Positions 11,713 to 40,180 are shown, counted from the stretch's first letter. The stretch: 64,000 bases of DNA from Cristatella mucedo (GCA_009760855.2 WPIO01000050.1:1346001-1410000); one strand, 5' to 3'. The notes: generated from the sequence alone by a model not told the origin. Numbers and translations are program-made.

Positions 11713-12342
11713 GACTAATAACCGGGTTGCTAGCAAACAGCGAATCCAGCCTGGCTGCCGGCGTAAGAGAGGGTGATCCAGCCCCAGGCAGTGAGCGCTT
11801 AGATGCTCATAGTCACGTAATTTCTAAAGCGCTATGGTGAAACAACAAACAGGTAAGCTTTAAACAGGTCTTAGCTGCATCGGCTTTCACGTGTGTATCC
11901 TGCCACAGGCACCGCAGCACCGGGCACTCACAGCTGATGCCCCGGTGCCCCGGTCAATGCTCGACTCGATCGGCGCTGCGCTACTGGCGTTCTGGGGATG
12001 ATGGGGACGACACGGGTTGACCATTGCCACCGTCGCAGCTGACCATAAAGCCAGCGAGTGCTACAGCAGCAGCCACGTAGGCGGCTGCTACCGCACACCG
12101 TTCGGCGAAGTGGCAGACGCCATCGGCGAGGCCACCGCTGCCATCGCTGCCAGTGGCCACGAGACCTCGTGGCACTTGTTGCAATTCTAGCGTCGACCAA
12201 TGAAGCCCGAGAGTTCATCAACGAAATGCTCCAATGCAGCTGGTTGGCTGTCGTGATTGAGCACCGACACCGAAACAGTGGCAGCTGGCAGCAAGCCGCC
12301 ACGCACGGCTGCACGCAGCTTCCGAACAATCGGCGGGTTCAA
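11713..12342. other. GC-rich unannotated stretch
   Basis: Several overlapping short ORFs on both strands (for example an Ala-rich hydrophobic one on minus around 12180-11981), but none has a recognisable family or splice context. Confidence 0.45.
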
Positions 12343-12660
12343 TGCAAGCATGCTTCTCCGTCTGCAACTCGTGCAAATCGATGAAAGCTTAGTTGCAGCT
12401 ATGCTGGAGAGTCATGCACATGGTGCACTCAAAGCTTTAGCCACTCTCGGTAGTCAACAGGCCTGAGCTCATGAACGAAGGAAAAGTGAGAAGCATAGCT
12501 GAGTCAGGAAGACAGCCAACAAAGTGAATAGCAAGGGAGCAGCAGAGCTCAGATTGCTGGAAATGATTCAGAATCGACAGCCAGGAAAGAAGCTGTGGCT
12601 GCGCAACAATTGCGGAAACGAGCTCAGCAGTAGAGGACTTGCAGAGCAAAAGACTAAACC
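12343..12660 (-). mobile_element. LINE-B 3' part
   Basis: The reverse complement reads GACTCAGCTATGCTTCTCAC and GAGTTGCAGACGGAGA, which are decayed versions of the LINE-B 3' region seen at 22180-22390. Confidence 0.6.
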
Positions 12661-13079
12661 AATAACTATTATATCAAAGAATGGTGAAGCTAATTGATTG
12701 TCCCTAGAGGATCAGAGGGCACACGAAGGCTGAAACTCGTGCAATAGTTCAGCTACCCGTGAAAGGATACAGGGGGGCAGGCCTTGTGGGTGGGTCAGAG
12801 AGCAAATTCTGCTCCGTATCCATTGACCAACCGAGAGCCATCGCAGCCCCTTTAGCAAATGAGACGTGTGAGTGGATTCCTGTGGTCTAGAAACTCACCT
12901 TGTGGCCACTACCATCGATAACTGTAAGTGCCTAATCGGTAGCCCTGACATTACGAAGTTAGAGCGACCAGTCAAGAGAGAACAGGGTAAGACAGCGACA
13001 TCTTTAGCCACTCGTTAATGTCTTTAATAAACTCGATAATCGTTAAAACGAATCTTTAGCCATTTTCTTAAACTAAACG
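12661..13079. other. No recognisable feature
   Basis: No open frame, repeat family or RNA signal recognised. Confidence 0.5.
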
Positions 13080-14090
13080 ATTACAAAATGAAACTACTGC
13101 TCATTAGACACCCCAACCGTGTAGCTAGACTAGAAGGCTTTGCTCTTCTAATAGGTGATAGTAGTGCCTGGAAAAGAGTTCTCTGATGGAGCTATAACAA
13201 ATGTATTAATTGTATTCTTATTATTATTAGGTGATGCTATTGTGCAATCATCACCAAGTGCTCGGAATTTAGGTGTCGTATTCGACAGCTGCCTAAATTT
13301 TGAAAGCTTCGATAAGAAGACTGCTTTAACAGCTGGATATAACGTCCAATCCCGATCTAAGATTTGGAACTGTCTTCCAAGGTAGCTTCCAAAAAATTTA
13401 ACTAGCTCCTTGGTTATGTCTCGGTTAGATTATGTCAATACCCTTTTGGCAGGGCTATCAAAAAAGCCTCTAGGACACTGCAGCTGGCAATGAATGTGGC
13501 TGCAAGGTTAGTTGGCAAATTCCAGAGGCTTTGACCAAGTGTCTCCTTTGCTAAAAAGGCTAGGATGACTTGCCGTTGATTAAACCATACAGAGCAAACT
13601 TCAAACACTGACCCGAAAGGCCCTTCGAGTCTTGGCTCCTTCATACCTAGCGGAAATGTGGCAAAAGTTTCAGCCTCCTCGTGCTCTCCGGTCCTGTAGG
13701 GGTAATAAATTAGCTGTTCCATTCTTCTGCTTAAAGACCGTTGGTGACAAAAGCTTTAGCTCTGCATGTCCGCAACTGTGGAACTCGATTCTAAAACTCT
13801 TGGGCAACGATAACTAATTTCCTGCTGCTAACTATGGCACACCCTTTCCAGTCGTCCTGAGCTGTTACTTCTACGCTACTCACTACCTCAACGTTTATCC
13901 TGATTCCGCTATGCTTATTGCTATCTCTGTTTCGTGACATGAAGTCTTTTGGCTACCGAATGCATACCGAAAGCCGCTTAGGTTGTCGGTGTGCTTTACA
14001 AAACTCTCCTGCATAACACCCATGTAGTCTTTGTGGCTTTGAGGAGTTACAGACGGAGATACATGACATGGCATGACATGACACTCAATG
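13080..14090 (+). mobile_element. LINE-B RT C-terminus and 3' end (pseudogene)
   Basis: Parallel to the better copy at 21366-22390: reads NLGVVFDSCLNF and later an ARLV block, then the 3' UTR with TACCGAATGCATACCGAAAG and the tail GAGTTACAGACGGAGATACA. Frameshifted, and interrupted by the insertion at 13160-13228. Confidence 0.72.
13160..13228 (+). mobile_element. Short retroelement 3' tail inserted in LINE-B
   Basis: A 69-bp piece with GCCTGGAAAAGAGTTCTCTG and a TTATTATT end, flanked by AGGTGAT at 13153-13159 and 13229-13235. Looks like a severely 5'-truncated LINE-A/SINE-1-type insertion. Confidence 0.78.
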
Positions 14091-14189
14091 TTCTAAGAAA
14101 TCCCTAATTCCGGTGGACAGGGATCAAACACGATGACACCCACGCACATGTGCATGCACGCGACGGTTCGGTTCCTTTTGCTGGAGATC

Positions 14190-14262
14190 CCTAACATGTG
14201 CACATGCACCCACACACCCGCGCAAACACAAGTACACACACATACACACACGCGCGCGCACA
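14190..14262. repeat. CA-rich imperfect repeat
   Basis: CACACA/CGCACA-type alternating purine-pyrimidine sequence including a CGCGCGCGC stretch. Confidence 0.7.
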
Positions 14263-14379
14263 GTGCCGGCTCCGTGATCGATCGTCAAGGCTCTTCTTCG
14301 TCGCGATTTTAAACAGCCGTCGCACGTCAAGCTCTAAGCATCTATCTCTGCACACGACGTCCGAGTGGATAACTGCAAA

Positions 14380-15300
14380 CCGCTCACATCTGCCAACTGA
14401 AGCAACCAAGCGATGTGTCCGGCCGAGAGCATCGTGCAATCAACGATCTCTGCCTCAGACGTTCGCCCGCACGAGCCCGCTCGGTTGGCTGGCTCAAAAT
14501 GCCGCACCGCAGCCAACCCACAGTTACGACAGAGTCCTGGACGACCAAGACGCGTGCAACCAATCGAAAGTTCTGGACTTCCCAGAGCAACTGCTCCAAT
14601 GCTAGCGGCCCTAGTCCTCGTCGTCTGCTCGAACCACCGGCCGTGGACTGAGCGGACTGCCGATGCTCGGCATCTCAGCGTGTCGGCACTCCCGCTCTCC
14701 CGGAGTTCGCAATCGAGCAGCAAACGCCTCCGCACGAGCCGGAAAAACTGAATGCTCCTACATCTCGGCTAGCACGCACGGCACGTTGGCCGACAAGCGC
14801 CGGACATCCTTCCGAAAAACGGCACGAGGTCAGCTGCTAGGGAAGACGCCGCCGCAGCTGCGCCCGCCGCTAGCGCCGAGAGTCGGCCTCCCCTCCAGGC
14901 GTCCAGGCGAAAGCATCCGGGCGTGAGCGCGCTCGCGGCAGCACCTTCGGCGCTTACTTCGTTCGGTCAGGCAGCGCAGTCGACCGTCGCTGTGAGCAGC
15001 CGCGGGTCCGGGAGAGCACCGCGGAGCGGCGACCTCGATCGGCTGCACGGGGAAGAGCGCTGCTTCGACGCGCCCGCTGCGCCGTCCGTCGCGAGCTCTC
15101 GATTCGTCGAAGTCTTCAGGCGGCCAGTGCACGTACATCCCAATGAGGGCCATGGTGCTCGCAGCCCCGCATGCCCAGCAAAAGGCGTGTCGCCCAAGTT
15201 TGGGCATGCCGCCGCTGGAGGGGGGGAAGTAAGAAAATACTGCCCACCGGCAGCCCCTGCGGCGGATAGAGGGCATTGGAGGGAATCGCTGTCTGTGTGC
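14380..15300. other. CpG-rich island-like stretch without a recognised gene
   Basis: High GC and CpG, with ORFs on both strands. The most gene-like is on minus from an ATG near 15210, which opens MPKLGRHAF and is followed by a hydrophobic segment ending MALIGMYV. No strong donor or downstream exon was identified, so I do not call a gene. Confidence 0.4.
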
Positions 15301-15700
15301 TCTATGCTGATGGTTCAGGACGCAGTCGCTTGAGTCGGCGGCAGGTGGGCTGGCAGCCGTGGGTCGAGTTAGATAGAACCTTCGAATGCTTCGCCCAGAA
15401 ATAAATTCTGTAAGAGAGCGACTCTCCTGAAATCCTCAAGGATTCTCGCGAAATGTCTGAGCCACTCGGCGCACGAGAGTAAGCCGTCAAGGGAGGTACC
15501 CGCTATCCTACCGGAGTTAGCCCCCTGAATGCGATTCGTTGGTTCGGACCGGGCGATGCAGGTCGGTCGGTGCCGATCTGTCAGCCGTAAACCCACTGCA
15601 AAACCAGTACCGCTTGTTGCTGCCATTGACAAGCACTACATAAAACTGTGAGCTAGAGGGGCAAGGACACTGTATGCCGCCGTTGGCAGTTTAACTAGCA
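15301..15700. other. No recognisable feature
   Basis: Single-copy-looking sequence without an interpretable reading frame. Confidence 0.45.
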
Positions 15701-16862
15701 CAACACTCTCTCAACTCGCTTGCTGCATGTATTCATGACATCCGCACATGGATGGCAGCAAATTTTCCAAAACTAAACGACGATGAAACTAACTTACAAG
15801 TTATGGGCAAACCCAATGTGATTCAGAAATTGGAAAGGCTTACAATAATAATAATAATTCACTTGATAGAGCGCCCTTAGAGAACTCAATCTCTTTCTAG
15901 GCGCTTTACATTTGCTGCAAAGGGAAACGCAATTGAATGGTAACGCTGAAAATTGACGCTCAAAATGAAAACTGACGCTCAGAATTGGCTCTACCAGCAT
16001 ATCTCCTGTTGAATCAGCTCAAAATCTAGGTGTCGTGTTCCAAAGTGATCTCTCATTAGACGACCACATCAGCTCCAGTCAAATATGCTTACTCTCAGCT
16101 ACATAAAATTTCTAAAATTCGGGCTTGTTTAGATAAGGATACCATGTCTAAATTGGTATATGCGTTTGTGACATCCCGTCTTGATTTCTGTAACTCGCTG
16201 CTTACTGGCCTACTGGCATGTGCAATAAGGCGATTACAGCTTGTGGAAAACTCTGCAGCTAGGCTTGTCTGTCGTGAACGTCGCAGTTGCCACATCACAC
16301 CACTTCTCGCCAACCTGCACTGGCTACCAGTCAAGCAATGGGTCAACTTCAAATTCTTGTCGCTCACTTTTAGGTCACTTCATTCTTTGGCTCAAGCCTA
16401 TCTCTCAGATCTACTCCCCCACCAGGCCAAGCATAGTACCACCGGCTTTTCGGAATCCAACAGTTTACCAATACCTTGTACAAACTTCAAATCCTTTGGA
16501 GACCATGCATTTAGTTCGTATGCTCCCAAAGCCTGGAACTCGCTCCCGACTTTCGTCAGGACATACCCTGACTTGACCACATTTAAAAAAGAAATTAAAA
16601 ACGCACCTATTTATGACATCATTTAGTGGGTCCCTGCGATTCGTCCTTGATGTGCTTATGCGTGCTGACACTGTGCATGCTGCCACTAACCATATTTGCA
16701 TGCTGACCCTGTGCATGTCACCCCTAACCACGTTGTTCATGTTGTTTATCAAGCATGATATTACTCCCGATTCAATCGCGGTACCCTTTGCAGCAAATGT
16801 AAAGCCCATAGGAAGAGATTGAGTTCTCTGAGGGCGCTTTATCAAGTGCATTATTATTATTA
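15701..16862 (+). mobile_element. LINE-A RT C-terminus to 3' end (pseudogene)
   Basis: The frame at 16144-16626 is the best preserved thumb/C-terminal block: FVTSRLDFCNSLL, CRERRSCHIT, LSDLLPHQAKH, SYAPKAWNSLP, ending DLTTFKKEIKN. The 3' UTR then leads to GAGATTGAGTTCTCTGAGGG and an ATT tail. A reversed LINE-A piece interrupts it at 15842-15980. Confidence 0.82.
15842..15980 (-). mobile_element. Reverse LINE-A 3' end nested in LINE-A
   Basis: AATAATAATAATTCACTTGA tail, then the rc 3' UTR to GAATGGTAACG, followed by a short duplicated GACGCTCA-containing segment. The host copy resumes with CAGAATTGGCTCTACC. Confidence 0.72.
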
Positions 16863-17778
16863 CCTCGTAAGATGCCCGAGGTCACTAACGCTGCGACTCA
16901 CATTTTTCGTCCGATTAATGTCGACAAATCTCAAATACCTGCTCAACCGAGCGTAACTGGAAAGCGAACTTGGCTTTTTTGCCGCACGATCTCAGCCGAT
17001 CTTTTTTTGCATTCCAGCTGCTCCGGGATTTCTTTGATGCCATCACATGCAAGGAGTGGTAGCTGCAGTAGCTGCCTAAATAGCAGGAGTGCCGTGGCAT
17101 TTTTTTCTGTGCTGCGAGCATGATGGGAATCGTTAATCACACCAAGAGCTACAGGCGTTTCTGCGAGGCTCGTTAAATTCCCTGTCTATATTCAACTGTG
17201 CTGTACTGCTGTAGTGTAGGGGCTCGTGTGCACGATGTTGTCCCCACAAGGAAATTGTGGTGTTGAAGACGACGGCTGTATTGTCTCATATGCAGTCAAC
17301 GCAAGCGTACGTGCGTACATACGGATGTAGTAGCCGCCGTGGAAGCAGCTTCGAAGCACCAGTAAAGAAGACAAGAAAAAGTGAGCGAGGAGGAAGAGTG
17401 AGTGGATACAGACCGACGCTCAGGCAGACAGTTTCTCTGGCTGCAGGAGGTCACCGGTCACGCGACCACAGCTGACCGCTCCAATTAAGTCCAGCTTAAT
17501 TAGCCGATACTGTACAATTGAAGCTCATAATGATGTGGTACTCAGCATGGTTCCCATTGGCGGCCGGGCGGAATGGTGCGAGTCCGGCTGGGGCTGAACG
17601 ATATCGTGGGCGTGGCCACACTCACAGAGCACACCCACATAGAGGACCTCACTGTTTACTGTTTGCTCTCAGCACACCAGCGGCTCGTCCAGTTTAGCTG
17701 CACTACTTGCGAATTCTTTCGGCTTATAGCAGCCTCTCACGGGCCGCCAGCCCCCACCTCTCCTACGTAGCTATATAT
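16863..17778. other. No recognisable feature
   Basis: Moderately GC-rich stretch between LINE-A and a microsatellite. No reading frame with a recognisable family. Confidence 0.5.
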
Positions 17779-17830
<52 letters not shown>

Positions 17831-17857
17831 CCACACACATATATATATATATATATC

Positions 17858-17902
<45 letters not shown>
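17779..17902. repeat. Compound (GT)n(TA)n microsatellite at the 3' tail of SINE-1
   Basis: GT run 17779-17813, then TA runs with CACACA interruptions up to the SINE-1 tail. Confidence 0.92.
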
Positions 17903-17904
<2 letters not shown>

Positions 17905-18036
17905 CATTTGTACAGCGCCCCAAGAGAACTCAATCTCTATTTAGGCACTTTACATATGCCTCGGGGGCTCGAGCCCAGAACCTCAGCCACACCTTGGTCG
18001 GAGCAAGCACCTCAACCGCTGGACTAATCCAGCTCT
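17899..18036 (-). mobile_element. SINE-1
   Basis: The tail AATTCATTTGTACAGCGCCC is directly joined to the (TA)n run, then GGGCTCGAGCCC, and the head ends at rc GCTGGATTAGTCCAGCGG. Confidence 0.83.
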
Positions 18037-18178
18037 AGCTAGCTGGGTAGCAGACAACTGGCTGGCCTGGCCTGGTCCCCAGGGCCCACTTGACTGACCG
18101 TTCTGGCCAACTGCCTTCTTCAAATCGTGTTTCGTGTGCTGTTTCGCTCAGGCGTTCAATACCACAGCACGTTCGATG

Positions 18179-18272
18179 CATCGATACTTTTCAAACTTCA
18201 GGCTAGCGAGCCTGAAGTTGCAGCTCCTCAGGCTCGCTCGTGAAGCCTGAAGTTTGAAAAGCATCGATATTT
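18179..18272. repeat. Long imperfect inverted repeat (hairpin)
   Basis: The left arm starts ATCGATACTTTTCAAACTTC and the right arm ends with rc of ATCGATGCTTTTCAAACTTC. The arms are about 40 nt with small mismatches and a short loop near 18222-18227. Lies about 550 bp downstream of the DHRSX stop. No element family recognised. Confidence 0.8.
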
Positions 18273-18824
18273 CTACCTTGCAGCAAGCAACGGAAAGCAC
18301 GCCGACCAGCAAAAGATCGTTCGCTAGTGAGCCGTAATCGAAATAAAAAAAACCTAGTTTCATCACACAAACAAACAAAACTAAAACTAGACGTGCCTAT
18401 TTGGAAACGAGCAAAAAAGCTGCAGGTACCCTCAGCTGTACTTTGTCTGGGCTTCAGGCATGCCAATGCGATCTTCAGGCCACATGGTGGCAGAAAATGC
18501 AGGCGCTCGGTAGGCAGCAGCACTCGGTGAAAGATGACATGACACATGACATGACAAGCACATGACACTCGTTGAAAGAAGAATCGACTGGTGATCACTA
18601 AAGATCATTTTCCAACACACACGGTGTGCCGTCGCCGGGAGAGTAACTACATCAAACACCTGCATTTTTACGTATTACTCTCAGCAGCACTTAAATTATA
18701 AAATCGAGTCCTGGTAAATGAAGCCCGGCCGCTCAGATACTGTCACGGCCCACGGAGCATCTTCTTCGAGTGAACCCGATCGCACAGCGATCGCTGCCAC
18801 TCAGCCGCAGCGCTGACGTCGGCA

Positions 18825-35667
<16,843 letters not shown>

Positions 35668-35920
35668 GGTCGGACGAGCGCCGCACGCCACGGGCACCGC
35701 GCGATCACTCCGCAGCTGTCTGTTCGCTGGTCCGCGGTGCGGACGCCGACGCCTCCCGACGCCAACGAGCAAGCGAGAGATAGAGGGCGGCGAACGGCCG
35801 CAGCGGGGAGTAGCGCCCGCTCTTGCGACCTTCACATTGCTGCCGTGCGGCGCAGCAATAGACAGAACAGCAGCTGCTTCCGCCCTTGTTGCGGTGGGCC
35901 TGCTTGAGCGCTGATAGATA
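35668..35920 (-). promoter_or_regulatory. CpG-rich putative DHRSX promoter
   Basis: GC/CpG-rich stretch upstream of the ATG, free of interspersed repeats. Promoter role inferred from position. Confidence 0.4.
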
Positions 35921-36142
35921 GCGGTGAGTAAGGCAGGGCGCTGACGAGGATATTGATTGTTGCTAGGATCTCACCTCAGGGGACCATCTTCGACAGAATT
36001 GAGAAATGATTGCGCTGGGACATTCTCGGCTACCCAGCGCGAGACCATGTTCACAGGTCAGCCGTCTGAACAGCGAAGCCCCACGAAGCATAACCGTAGA
36101 CATATGCTCCAGCTAGTAACATTGTACAGATGCATGTAATAA

Positions 36143-36309
<167 letters not shown>

Positions 36310-36392
36310 ACAGTATATTTACAGCGCTGGCCTAAAAATCTTCGCACCTACAAGAGCCCAGTACACATTGTAGCCATTCACGGGTACTAGCC

Positions 36393-37015
36393 CAGAGGTA
36401 GGCAAACTCCCACCTTTAGGCCAGATCCGGCCCTAGCTAGTGCTTCGGTCCGGCCCAGCGGCCCCCTAGTTATTAATTGATGGATCTGGCTGAATTGAAT
36501 TGACGCGGTTTTCTTCCCCTTCACCATAGGGCAGAGGTCAGCTAAATCCGGCTTTTATGCCAGATATGCCCTAGCTAGCACTCCAGTGCGGCCTAACGCC
36601 ACCCTAGCTATTTGTAGTTGGATGCGGCCTAATTAATAATAATAATAAAACATTTAATATAGCGCCCTGGAGAGAACTCAATCTCTTTATAGGCACTTTG
36701 CATTTGCTGCAAAAGAAGCATGGTCGAATGGTTAGTAATTGAATTGTCGCGGTTCTGTTCCCCTTCATTACTGCTCGGTGCAGTTCAAACTATTGCCCGT
36801 GTTTATTTTTAGAATAGATGTCAGGCGCTTGTATGAGCAGAAGCGCGTGGCCGGGTTGCGGTGATAAATGTCTACCCCTATAATTGCCGTTCATGTTTGT
36901 GCGTCAGTTGTGGCTTTTTTTGGTTTGTTCGTTTGGCCGCGGTTTCTTCTGGCCTACTGTGCGCCATCTTGACCTCTTGAAATGGCCTAGTAGTCCGAAA
37001 CCTTGGCCGACCCCG
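36393..37015. mobile_element. Non-autonomous hAT element with 8-bp TSD
   Basis: The left end CAGAGGTAGGCAAACT and the right end (rc CGGGGTCGGCCAAGGTT) form imperfect hAT-type terminal repeats. Both are flanked by TACTAGCC (36385-36392 and 37016-37023), the 8-bp duplication typical of hAT transposition. There is no transposase ORF. An internal partial duplication restarts at about 36532 (GCAGAGGTCAGCTAAATCC). A LINE-A fragment is nested at 36635-36735. Confidence 0.85.
36635..36735 (-). mobile_element. LINE-A 3' end nested in hAT, TSD TAATT
   Basis: AATAATAATAATAAAACATT tail, then rc of the LINE-A end to GAATGGTTAG. Flanked by TAATT at 36630-36634 and 36736-36740. Confidence 0.8.
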
Positions 37016-37350
37016 TACTAGCCTATTCCTGATAGGGCCGCCTACTATCTATGCCCGCTCTTGGTCGCTATACCGGCCCTCCGGCAGCAGCGGCTCAAGG
37101 GTGATCGTCCGGGTACACAACAGTTTAGATAATACGAGCGAATGAATGCGCTACACGAAGCGGGACTAGACAAGACTACAGGGAGGATCCTACACACGGT
37201 AAACTATAGGGGCGCAGCGCCCCCTGTGCTCAAACAAACCTGTCAGTTGCTCGATCGGCTTCTGGAGTCCCGCCGTTGCACCGATTCCGTTCTAAAAGTA
37301 CAACTTTTTGAGTTCCACTGAGTGCGCTCCCTATTAACTGCACAAACTAA

Positions 37351-37527
37351 TTATGGAATACTAGGTGAGGCGGTTGCTTTCACGACCTCGGTCCCGAGGT
37401 CGTGGGTTCGATTCCTGCGGTGGGCGATTCTTTATCGCCACTGCAAGCGGTGGTGATAGCCATAAAGGCTCTTCTGTCGCTATACAAACGGAGGCTGTTT
37501 AATCAGCTAGGATTTATTTATTTAGTA
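37351..37527 (+). mobile_element. SINE-2
   Basis: ACTAGGTGAGGCGGTTGC, B box GGGTTCGATTCC, CTCTTCTGTCGCTATACAA and a TTATTTATTTA end. Confidence 0.87.
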
Positions 37528-37818
37528 AAATGTTTCGACCATACCCCCACCGCCGGTTTGACTCGGGCACCGACGCTGGCGCGAATCCGTGCGATCGCTC
37601 GCCACTTCCCAGGCCGCTCGAATTACGTGTGCGCTCTACCTGGCATCCGTCCGTTTCGTCGTCGCCGTCGCTCCGCGCCGATGCCGAGCTTATTAGGGCG
37701 AACCCGTCGCGAGTTATTCGCCGCGAATTCGCACTGCGAATTGGAAGCGAGGCGCTCGCTCGTTATTATCTAGGCGTTCATTTTCATGAGGCAGACAACG
37801 AACAAGGCTGCTCCTGCG

Positions 37819-38030
37819 TGCATCGATCCCTGCCAGCAATGCATCGGTCCCTGCCAGCAATGCATCGATCTCTGTCAGCAATGCATCGATCTCTGTCAGC
37901 AACGCATCGATCTCTGTCAGCAATGCATCGATTCCTGCCAACAGTACATCGGTTCCTGTCAGCAATGCATCGATCCCTGCCAGCAATGCATCGGTCCCTG
38001 CCAGCAGTGCATCGATCCCTGCCAGCAATG
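37819..38030. repeat. 21-bp minisatellite, ten copies
   Basis: Unit GCATCGATCCCTGCCAGCAA plus T, with C/T and A/G variants. Because 21 is a multiple of 3, several frames stay open through it. That gives repeated MHRSLPA and CIDPCQQ on plus, and LLAGIDA on minus. Confidence 0.92.
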
Positions 38031-38159
38031 CTGGCGGCATTTCAAGCTCGCTCGGCCTCCTTTGCTTTGCTGCTTGCATTAAGCTGGCACTCCGCGCTTG
38101 GAAGGACTAGCGAGAGTGAAAGCTTATATTTAAACTGAATGCAACCTGCTTACTAGCAA

Positions 38160-38570
38160 TCGGCACACCTCGTTTTACTCGAAAATCCTCAAGCCTCACC
38201 CTCAAAATCGGCTCGACCGGCATATTTCCTGCAATGTGTGCACGAAGAAGTGTCCGTGTCAGGCTCCAAATTTGTTTTATAATAGACGACCACATTAGCT
38301 CCGCAGTCAAGTCTTCCTACTTTCAACTACGTAGCATCAAGAAACATTCGGGCCTGTTTAGACAGTGATACTACAATAAAGTTGGACCATGCACGTGTGG
38401 CCTCCCGTCTTGCCTTCTAAGAAACACCTTTTGAATGTCTACTGGCCTGTGCTATTAGGCGCTAACAATTAGTGCAAAGCTCTGCAGCCAGCATTGTCTG
38501 TCGCGATGGTCGCAAGTGCCACACCTGGACTGACGTCGCGACATCCCGGACTTGGAAACATTTAAGAAGC
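38160..38570 (+). mobile_element. Strongly decayed LINE-A RT C-terminal part
   Basis: Order of recognisable words matches LINE-A: CTCAAAATCGGCTC, AGACGACCACATTAGCTCC, TCTGCAGCCAGCATTGTCTG, TGACGTCGCGACATCCCGGA. Confidence 0.6.
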
Positions 38571-39021
38571 TAAAGCTAAAAGCGCGCCTGTCCCTCGCAG
38601 CACTCACCTAGCTAATATAGCACAAGCTCAAATACGTCCAAGCTCGCTCCGAGCTCAGACTCTTTAAATCCTCTTCATACTCTTAACTTTAAATAGTATT
38701 TTCATTTTAACTGTACACACCAACAAGGATTGCTATGACTCGTAAAAAGCATCATTTTCGGGCACGGTGCTAGGAAGCCACGCTCTGAAAGAAAATGTGC
38801 CTCGCTGAGGGCTCTTTTGATAATTAGTTTGAGCCCTCTTAGCCTCAAGCTGCGCACCTTAGGCGCGCCGCTCAGCGGAAGCCATAGACCGACTAAAAGA
38901 GATGTCTCCCTGGCGAATCAAAAAATACGATGTCCTTAATAAAACGACACGCTCCTATAGAAAGCGACGTTGAACGTGCACACCAAAGACGCCTTTTCTA
39001 GCAGCTCTTGTAATTGTATAC

Positions 39022-39080
<59 letters not shown>
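39022..39080. repeat. (TA)n microsatellite
   Basis: Pure TA apart from two G interruptions. Confidence 0.93.
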
Positions 39081-39082
<2 letters not shown>

Positions 39083-39222
39083 AACAATAGCTCCGATTGA
39101 AATGTAAGAGGGTGCTCTTCCCTCAATACTGTTAGAGACGTGGGGCGTGTGACTTTGACGTCGAGAGAACATAGAACTGCATTCATTCGTCGAACTTGTT
39201 CCACTTCCGGTCAGAACTAGGC

Positions 39223-39475
39223 CACTAAGTAACGCAGAGGCTCGCGACGGAGCTCTTCTGTGCTGATGCGTGTGACGAATGTGACGGGTGCGAAGCCCTG
39301 CACCTCGGGCAAGGCTAGCGACTTGTATGTGTGCAGCACCCGCACATGGGGGGACGCACGACGAAGACGGTGAATGCAGGGGAATGCGGCAACGACGACG
39401 TGCGCCCGACGACCTCGCGTCGATAACACGTCCTTATCCGTGGCGTAGAGCAGTGCATTTGACCCCGTGACCCCG
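39223..39475 (-). CDS. Unidentified ORF, possible terminal exon
   Basis: A minus-strand open frame runs from about 39500 to a TAG near 39219. It reads protein-like (TIPGVTGSNALLYATDK, then HTYKSLALPEVQGF, ending LRYLVA). I do not recognise the family, and no clear acceptor was found. It directly follows a LINE-A-like tail, so it may also be a relic. Confidence 0.25.
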
Positions 39476-39535
39476 GGAATAGTGTTATCAACAATAACAA
39501 GACGTTTGCAGAGCGCCTCCAGAGAACTTTCAATC

Positions 39536-39560
39536 TCTATCTCTCTCTCTCTCTCTCTCT

Positions 39561-39652
<92 letters not shown>
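39536..39652. repeat. (CT)n(GA)n microsatellite, self-complementary
   Basis: A CT run of about 25 bp joined at CTCGAG to a GA run of about 90 bp. It begins within a LINE-A 3' tail (AGAACTTTCAATCTCTATCT). Confidence 0.92.
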
Positions 39653-39653
<1 letters not shown>

Positions 39654-40180
39654 CATGAAAACTCGGTGCACGTAATTAAACGCGCACCGGGTTAATGACG
39701 CGCAACGTATCATGCTTAGGCAAGCCTGCAAAAGCGCAAAAGTATCATGTTTGGCCCGGCGTGTCAAAGCGCACAGAAGGCACACAGAAACCGCTGGTTA
39801 GTTTGATCTATGACCTCTAACCTAAACTGAATCGTGAACAGGTAAGTACGAAAAGCGTGCACAGAAGGCAAGTTCTCTTGTGTGGCGATGGGAAAGCTAA
39901 GCGAAAAAGCTGCGCCTTTAGTCGAGAGTTAAACGATTTCGCTAAATAATTAACGCAGCTTGCCAGGAGCCGAAAGTAAGCTACTAGGATTCTCGGTAAA
40001 AACGAGTTAAAGGTCCGGTCACCAGATGATTTCCGTCAAGTGCGAGGGACGGCAGGACGTCTTCGAGCCACGGGAGCCTGTGTGAGAGCTGGACAGTTAT
40101 TTACTCAGTCAGTCCTTGCTACTGCTGCAGGACGAGAAAGGAGGTGGAATAAATAAGCTGGAGCAGTAAAATATTAATAT
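39653..40180. other. No recognisable feature
   Basis: Single-copy-looking sequence; no gene or repeat family recognised. Confidence 0.45.

Noticed and set aside
12257-12466. Plus ORF with GGFNASMLLRLQLVQIDESL, which first looked like an ARM-type protein
   Set aside because: Its 3' half is the reverse complement of a LINE-B tail, so it is not a gene.
14830-15276. Minus ORF starting near a hydrophobic MALIGMYV segment
   Set aside because: Considered as an alternative first exon of the hexosaminidase. The exon at 5525-5453 fits phase and cleavage far better, and no good donor was found here.
37819-38030. CRISPR-like array
   Set aside because: Contiguous 21-bp units without spacers; the genome is eukaryotic.
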